Source of the DNA: Prionace glauca
Taxonomy: Eukaryota; Chordata; Chondrichthyes; Carcharhiniformes; Carcharhinidae
Direction: 5' to 3'
Length of the DNA: 64,000 bases
NCBI GenBank assembly: GCA_037974335.1
Contig: CM075760.1
Location: forward strand, 8,739,432-8,803,431
The position numbers and the translations under genes were made by a program. Positions 58,012-64,000 of this stretch are shown one piece after another. The notes under the pieces were generated by a model that was not told the origin of the DNA, did no database searches, and worked only from the letters and a program-made list of their open reading frames with translations. Each line of letters opens with the position of its first letter. The first letter of the stretch is position 1.

Positions 58012-59279
58012 GACTGCGGCCTGTTTTGGCACCCGATGAGTTTCATTGTGGTTAGAAGGAGGTTGCAAACTTCCACTTCCTTTGAACTGAATCACACTAG
58101 TACTCTTCTTAGGAAATGTCTCATTAACTGCGTTACTAATAAAGCTCTTTGAGACATCTATCGATTTCGCTACGGATTCTGCATTTCCCTCCCAAAATTG
58201 GAACAAATTTGTTCCTTTAGAATATATTAATCGATTTCGATTGGTACTATTCAATCTGTTTCGACTACTCTTCCGAGCAAATCATTTCAAGTACATTAAA
58301 AAGAGCCATCTCCAGTCTCACTCTTTTTTCAATCAGATTACAACAGTGACATCCTAATTAAACGTTTTGTCCCAATTGAAGCATGTGTTTCTCATCTGAA
58401 CAGTCTTCACCCCTTATGATTTTCATCAGTTCTGCTGAATTTCCTCTCAATCGTCTTTTGCTCAAATGAAAATAATCTTCGCACATCTAGTCATTGCCTA
58501 TGTTTGATGTCCAACATCTATGATTCCATACCAGTAAATCTACTTCACATAATCCTAACGCCGTCTCTAAATTCTGAGGCAGCAAAGACGATAATCGAGC
58601 TGGATTTTAGCATTTACTGCTTCCTTCATCATTGGTTTGTTAGCATTCTGGAAAGGAATTGTAGATATGCATTTTTAATTTTTATCCATTGTACATATAA
58701 TTTATATATATTCCATCCTGAACAAATAGCGATATAGATAGCAAAACATTTCTTAATGACAAGGATAGTTCCATGAGTAAATGACACCTTAGACGGCCGG
58801 TCAGGGTACAATGACTCTATGACTCTGTGATGTCTCTATTAATGGGAAATAGCGTCAGCAAATGACCAACACCATCGAGAAAACAAGTTGAAATTTATGA
58901 TGCCCACTGTGTTCAGTTACAGGCTGATCACGCACCCCTTCAGCCAACTAAGAATTAGCCTCACTTAGGCCAATCAAATTGCAGTAACTTCATTGATCAC
59001 GCCGTGGGTTGTTTTTTGGAATGAATGCGGTAGCAGAAGCTTTCATTGAGCAAGTTGCACAACAAATGACTCCTGTCCAGAGGGAAGCAGGGTTACAAGG
59101 AGAGAAGGAAGTGATCGAGTGTCTACATGTACCCAAGGCTGAATGGAAAGCAAAAGTGTGCCAGTTAAACTCAGCCTCATCTTTTATAGGTATCTAAAAC
59201 TTATTAAAGCTTTCCTGAGTTCCTTCGCCAATCTATCTCCTGTTGCTCAAAGGGTAAAAATCTCAAATTTTGATTTGAT
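58012..59279. other. No gene recognised
   Basis: AT-rich sequence 3' of the V segment. I see no J segment (no FGxG frame with an upstream RSS), no second V and no clear repeat. Confidence 0.5.
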
Positions 59280-60600
59280 TTAATGTTGTTATACGTATTA
59301 ACATACAATGAAAAGCATTGTTTCTTGCGCTATACAGACAAAACATACCGTTCATAGAGAAGGAAATGAGACAGTGCAGAATGTAGTGTTACAGTCATAG
59401 CGAACTTGTAGAGAAAGATCAACATATTGCAGGGTGTGTCCATTCAAAAGTCTGACAGCAGCAGAGAAGAAGCTGTTCCTTGGCAGGTTGGTACCTGACC
59501 TCAGACTTTTGTATCTTCTTCCTGAAGGATGAACGTGGAAGGGAGAATGTTCGGGGTGCGTGAGGTCCATAATGATGCTGGCTGCTTTGCGGAGGCAGTG
59601 GGAAATGCAGTCAGAGCCAATGGAGGGGAGGCTGGTTTGCCTGATGGATTGGGCTACATTCAAATCCTTTTGCAGTTCCTTTTGTTTTGTTGGGCAGAGC
59701 AGGAGTCATACCAAGTTGTGATACAACCAGATAGAATGCTTTCTATGGTGCATCTGTAAAAGTTGGTGAGAGTCGTAGCTGACATGCCAAATTTTCTTAT
59801 TCTTCTGAGAAAGTCGAGGCTTCGGTGGGCTTTCTTAACTATAGTGTCGGCATGGGGGTGTGGTGGTGGTGGGGGGGGGTGGGGAACTAGCACAGGTTGT
59901 TGGTGATCTGGACACTTAAAAGCTTGAAGATCTCGACACTTCCTACATTCCCATTGATGTTGACAGTGGCATGATCTTTACACTTTCTGAAGTCGATGAC
60001 AATCTCGTTCGTTTTGTTGACATTGAGGGAGAGATTATTGTTGCTGCACCAGTTCACCAGATTCTCTATCTCATTCCTGTACTCTGTCTCGTCATTGTTT
60101 GAGATCCGTCCCATTACGGTGGTGTCATCAGCAAACTTAAAAATCATGTTGGAGGGGAATTTGGCCACACAGGTGTACAAAGAGCGGCTGAGGACACTGC
60201 CTTGTGGGGCAATGGAGTTGCAGATGATTGTGGAGGAGGCGTTGTTGCCGATCGTTACTGTTTATGGTCTGTGAGTTAGGAAGTTCAGGATCCAGCCGCA
60301 AAGGGAGATCCCGAGGCCCAGGACATGGAGTTTGGAGATGAGTTTGGTGGGAATAATAGTGTTGAAGGCTGTGTTGTAGTCAATGAATAGGAGTCTGAGA
60401 TAGGTGAATGTGTTATCTAGGTGTTCCAGGGTTAAGCACAGGGGCAGGGAATGCTGTCTGCTGTGGACCTGTTGTGGCAGTATGCATTCTGCAGTGGATC
60501 CAGGCTGGAATTGATTCGTGCCGTGACTAACTTTTCGAAACACTTCATAAGATGAATGTCAGAGCCACCAGCCAACAGTCCACATGAACACGATTTGAAT
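59280..60600 (-). mobile_element. L2-type LINE, 5'-truncated
   Basis: Minus strand, in order: [125 protein letters not shown] and LPSGRRYKSLRS. This is the C-terminal RT of the L2/Maui clade, broken into four frames. The 3' UTR runs to 59280 on the left. Confidence 0.9.
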
Positions 60601-60621
60601 GTAACTTCATTGCTACCTGGG

Positions 60622-60912
60622 CGGCACGGTAGCACAGTGGTTAGCACTACTGCTTCATAACTTCAGGATCTAGGTTCGATTCCCGGCTCGGGTCACTGTC
60701 TGTGTGGAGTTTGTACATTCTCCTCGTGTCTGCGTGGGTTTCCTCCCACAGTCCTTAGAGCTGTGGGTTAGGTTGATTGGCCATGCTAAGAAATTTCCCC
60801 TTAGTCGAGGGATTAGTGGGTATAGTATATGGGGGTAGGGCCTGGGTTGGATGGTGTTCGGTGCAGACTCACTGGGCCGAAGGGCCTCTTTCTGCACTGT
60901 AGGGGTCTATGG
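60622..60912 (+). mobile_element. SINE, first subfamily
   Basis: Full head (gggcggcacggtagcacagt, ggttcgattcccggctcggg), body with a short deletion, tail gggccgaagggcctctttct and ggggtctatgg. Confidence 0.92.
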
Positions 60913-60982
60913 AACTTCTATGGCGATGCTCAATATTATGTGATGAAATTGTGAGTGATATGTATTTGCTGCAATTACAGGG

Positions 60983-61230
60983 GTGGCATTGTGGCATTGT
61001 TGCCTCACAGCGCCAGTGACATGGGTTTGATTCCTGGCTTGGATCATTGTCCGTGTGGAGTTTGCACATTCTCCCCGTGCCTGTGTGGGTTTCCGCCGGG
61101 TGCTCGAAATTCCTCCCACAGATTGAAAGACGTGCTGGTTGGATGCATTGTCATGAACAGGCGACGAGGAGAATTTCACAGTAACTTCATTGCAGTGTTA
61201 ATGTAAGCCTACTTGTGACTAATATTTTTT
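60983..61230 (+). mobile_element. SINE, second subfamily
   Basis: Diverged head (ggtggcattgtggcattgtt), body (cgtgcctgtgtgggtttccg) and tail cagtaacttcattgcagtgt, taatgtaagcctacttgtga. It lies 70 bases after the previous SINE. From 61230 to 61974 I see no gene. Confidence 0.88.
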
Positions 61231-61974
61231 TTCAAAAAAGAGTTGTTTTTATATGGTTTGTAGGCTGTGAGAAGAAATACGGTCTGGACAGTTGTTAACC
61301 AAGGCAGTAATCGAAACAAGGGGATTGTTTCATAAATGAATACGTGAAACATAAATTACAATAGGAAAATAGACCACAGAGTAAAGTTCAGTACAGTATT
61401 TACATCGAACAACGCAATATTTACTGACAAGATAGTTTTGTGTAATCTGTTGAATTGCTTGTAAAAAGAATTCCAGAGCAATTCTGTTCTGAATGGAACT
61501 GAACATTACAGGTAGAAATTTTGAACTCTCCCACAAGGTGGCAGCAAGGCTCAGAACCAACTGCTTTTTAGCGGTATGTTTGGTTAATATTTCCACACCT
61601 CTGTAACAGTGAGGAACAATTAACACGTTTCATTTAATTATCAACATTTTCTCCTGGCGTAAGCCTGTTTCCATTGCAGACTGATATTTTAAACAGTGTT
61701 ACTTTCCGATAACCCTATTTCACTGCATCGACAGAGCTAATTTCAGGAAACTAACGGGAGTTTGTGTTGTGACTGGTGGGCAGCCAGTTTTGCAGCCACG
61801 ACGTGAATGCAATAATCAGGCAGAAAGAATGTTCGGTTTGTGCCGTTTCTGATGGCATTTCTGCTAATTGTTCTCTGGGTCTTTGTGCACAGAAACGTAT
61901 TCCAGTGTTAGTGTGTAACTGGCTGCTGTAAACAGTCCTCAGCAGACAGCAGCTGTGACCCAGAAACCCGCGGC

Positions 61975-62013
61975 AGTTTTTGCACGAGAATTTCACTCGT
62001 TCTCATCACTGTG
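61975..62013 (-). promoter_or_regulatory. RSS with 23-bp spacer
   Basis: On the minus strand CACAGTG (62013-62007), 23 bases, then GCAAAAACT (61983-61975). The heptamer is perfect and the nonamer differs from consensus at both ends. Confidence 0.9.
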
Positions 62014-62295
62014 AGACTCTGCGCACAGTAATAGACCGCGGTGTCAGACAACCGCAGCTCCGAGATTGTCAGTCGGTACAACCTGTCTGACTGCTGGACT
62101 CTATCTGAAAACCGGGTCCGAGCGAAATCGGCCTTGAATTCATAACTGTCGCTTGGGTCCCGGCGGACGGCAAACTCAGGCTGTCTGCCTGGGTACTGAC
62201 GGTACCAGAATAAATAATCAGCGTCGGCGGTAAAGGAGCAGCTTGAAGTGACATATTTTCCCTCTGGCGGTGTGAGTGAGGATTCCCGCTGAGAT
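62014..62295 (-). pseudogene. TCR-type V exon without a clear leader
   Basis: The minus-strand frame after tgtattccag reads SQRESSLTPPEGKYVTSSCS, FWYRQYPGRQPEFAVRRD, FSDRVQQSDRLYRLTISELR and LSDTAVYYCAQS up to the heptamer, with no stop. This is a TRA/TRD-like V domain. Two oddities appear: framework 1 is a few residues short before the first Cys, and the acceptor leaves the frame in a phase different from the normal leader (G|GT). The nearest donor-like site upstream (cgcagtaagtg, about 62390) follows no acceptable signal peptide. I therefore mark it as a probable pseudogene or orphan exon. An unseen leader further away is possible. Confidence 0.7.
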
Positions 62296-63327
62296 CTGGA
62301 ATACACATTTTAAAAAGTGAAATGATCAACTGAAGTGAAATGTGACTATTAGTGGTTATCCCAATTAGTGGATCTCCCAATTCGACACTTACTGCGTTCA
62401 GGACTAATCATTGAGTTTAACAACTTCAGATCATCTCCTCTCCTCCATCTTCATCCCAATTTCATTTATTTTGTTTTATTTCATTCTATCTTATTTATTT
62501 ACTTTTTGTCGTTTTATGTCTTCTATATATATATTAACTTTCATTTTTGCATTATTTAAAATCTCATTTTCCAACTTGTCGTCCCTCCCCCTCCCCCTCC
62601 ACCCCGCTCGGTCCATCTCCTACATTTCCTTTGCCCTGCCATTTCCACATTCTGATCTCTTAATTGGCAGCCAGCAACACTCTTCTTAGCCATGATCACT
62701 ACCATTTACATTCCCTTTGTTTTTGTATTTATATGTGATAAGTTTGCCACCCACCCAACACCCATATCCCTCACCATTACAGTATAAATCTCTTCCAAAT
62801 GTCTTGGTCTTCAGCTCTGACGAAGAGTCATCCAGACTTTGAACATTACTTCCATTCTCTCTTCACGGGTTTTTTCAGATCTGTTGAGATTTTCGAGCAT
62901 TCTTGTTCCAGATTCCAGCATCCGCAGTACACTTGTTTATACCGAGAAGCATTTGTCAGACAGATTTGTCCCTGGTACATAAAAAGAAAATGCTGAAGTA
63001 GAAATAAAACGCCAATTTAGCATGGACAGATTAGATTAAAATTCTTGCAGGCAGTTTCCCTGGAGATCTGCTGGTTGGGGTTCGGCACTTTCACAGCAGT
63101 GATACAATTCCAGGTCAGGGAATGAAGGTATATTGTTTTCCTATAGCAAACAAGTTAAGTGGAGTTGGAATTATTTTCTGATCGAAAACATGAGTGATAT
63201 TGGTGCCAGTTTCAACAGCAGAAAGAAAGATCTATCCCACTCCACAATCCCGACAATTACCCACAGCAATTTATATTTGCACTGTCCTTTTTGGCTCCTC
63301 CAGTCAAAATGAAGAATGATATATTCT
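62296..63327. other. No gene recognised
   Basis: AT- and pyrimidine-rich sequence. Near 62860-62940 there is a short shared repeat end (gattccagcatccgcagtac). No leader exon, J or C segment is seen on either strand. Confidence 0.5.
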
Positions 63328-63474
63328 CATAGAATTTCGACAGTATAAAAGAAGGCCGTTTGGCCCGTTGAATCCACGCCAACAATATTCCCACCCACGT
63401 CCGATTCCCGTAAACCAATAGATTTACCCCGCTAATCCCGCCAGCACTAGGGTCAATTCAGCATGGCTAAACAT
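63328..63474 (-). mobile_element. SINE fragment, truncated by a LINE
   Basis: Reverse-strand 3' half of the first SINE subfamily (ctaatcccgccagcactagg, agcatggctaaac), ending where the next CR1 begins. Confidence 0.75.
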
Positions 63475-64000
63475 GGTGTCGAAATTTGCTGATGACACCA
63501 AGATTGGGGGAAAGGCAAATTGTGCGGAGGGTGTGGAGAGTCTGCAGAAGGATCTAGATAGGCTGGGCGAATGGGCCAGGAAATGGCAAATGGAATTTAA
63601 TGTTGGCAAGTGTGAGGTGGTCCACTTTGGTAGGAGGAATGGTAGGAAGGACTATTACTTACGGGGCGAAAAACTGCAGCAGGCGACGGTGCAGAGGGAC
63701 CTCGGGGTCCTTGTGCATGAGTCGCAAAAACCCAGCTTGCAGGTGCAGCAGGTGGTCAGGAAGGCGAATGGGATGCTGGCCTTCATAGCGAAGGGGATTG
63801 AATATAAAAGTAGGGAGGTCTTGCTGCAGCTGTATAGGGCATTGGTGAGGCCGCAGCTGGAGTACTGTGTGCAGTTTTGGGCGCCGCACCTGCGCAAGGA
63901 TGTTTTGGCCCTGGAGGGAGTGCAGAGGAGGTTTACTCGGCTGATACCGGAGTTGAGGGGATTGAGCTATGAGGAGAGGCTGAATAAACTAGGCTTGTAC
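63475..64000 (+). mobile_element. CR1 LINE (subfamily A), continues past the window
   Basis: Begins at SKFADDTKIGGKANCAEGVE and is open to the window end (LRGLSYEERLNKLGLY). Its sequence is nearly identical to the element at 1124-3190, so the two are recent copies of one source. Confidence 0.93.

Noticed and set aside
48600-62000. CRISPR arrays, operons or prokaryotic systems
   Set aside because: The window is clearly vertebrate. Direct repeats here are minisatellites and retroelements.

Overview
The window looks like genomic DNA from an elasmobranch (shark or ray). The evidence is a cluster-type IgM heavy chain with the cartilaginous-fish secretory tail and membrane exons, GPR139-like receptors of the kind that are expanded in sharks, tRNA-derived SINEs with a CR1-like tail, and very abundant CR1-type LINEs. 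Species cannot be read from the sequence.

Layout. 1-4.1 kb: degenerate tandem repeats with a 5'-truncated CR1 inserted. 4.1-12.2 kb: 3' part of an IgM (mu) constant gene, with a frameshifted CH4/secretory exon, a CA-rich intron, two membrane exons and poly(A) signals. 12.2-23.5 kb: mostly LINEs, including a long CR1 with ORF1 and ORF2 that carries a nested second CR1. 23.9-28.1 kb (minus): a two-exon GPR139-like receptor gene. 29.4-30 kb: a 54-bp minisatellite. 30-39 kb: a second copy of the mu 3' segment, its CH4 exon split by a CR1. 39.9-42.3 kb (minus): a second GPR139-like gene with a frame break. 43.8-48 kb: old LINEs, a Penelope-like relic and a large inverted repeat. 48.5-52.6 kb: a tRNA-Lys gene, a Penelope-like element with a GIY-YIG domain and a tandemly duplicated tRNA-Val unit. 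52.8-57.1 kb: a nearly full-length CR1. 57.5-62.3 kb: two T-cell-receptor-type V segments with 23-bp-spacer recombination signals, facing each other, with an L2-type LINE and SINEs between them.

The two mu segments and the two GPR139-like genes alternate in the same order (mu, GPCR, mu, GPCR), which suggests an ancestral mu+GPCR block. Neither mu segment has V, D, J or CH1-CH3 exons in the window and both CH4 exons are broken, so I read them as relics of IgM clusters. The left V segment has leader, splice sites, open V exon and canonical RSS and looks usable, so IgM relics and TCR-type V segments lie within about 20 kb of each other.

The most unusual structures are two independent cases where the truncated 5' end of a CR1 abuts an inverted copy (108 and about 180 bp) of nearby chromosomal sequence. 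This suggests template switching onto flanking DNA during LINE integration. Other notable points are a twin-primed (internally inverted) CR1, a CR1 subfamily whose 3' UTR contains a SINE body, and several insertions whose empty sites are visible in the other mu copy.
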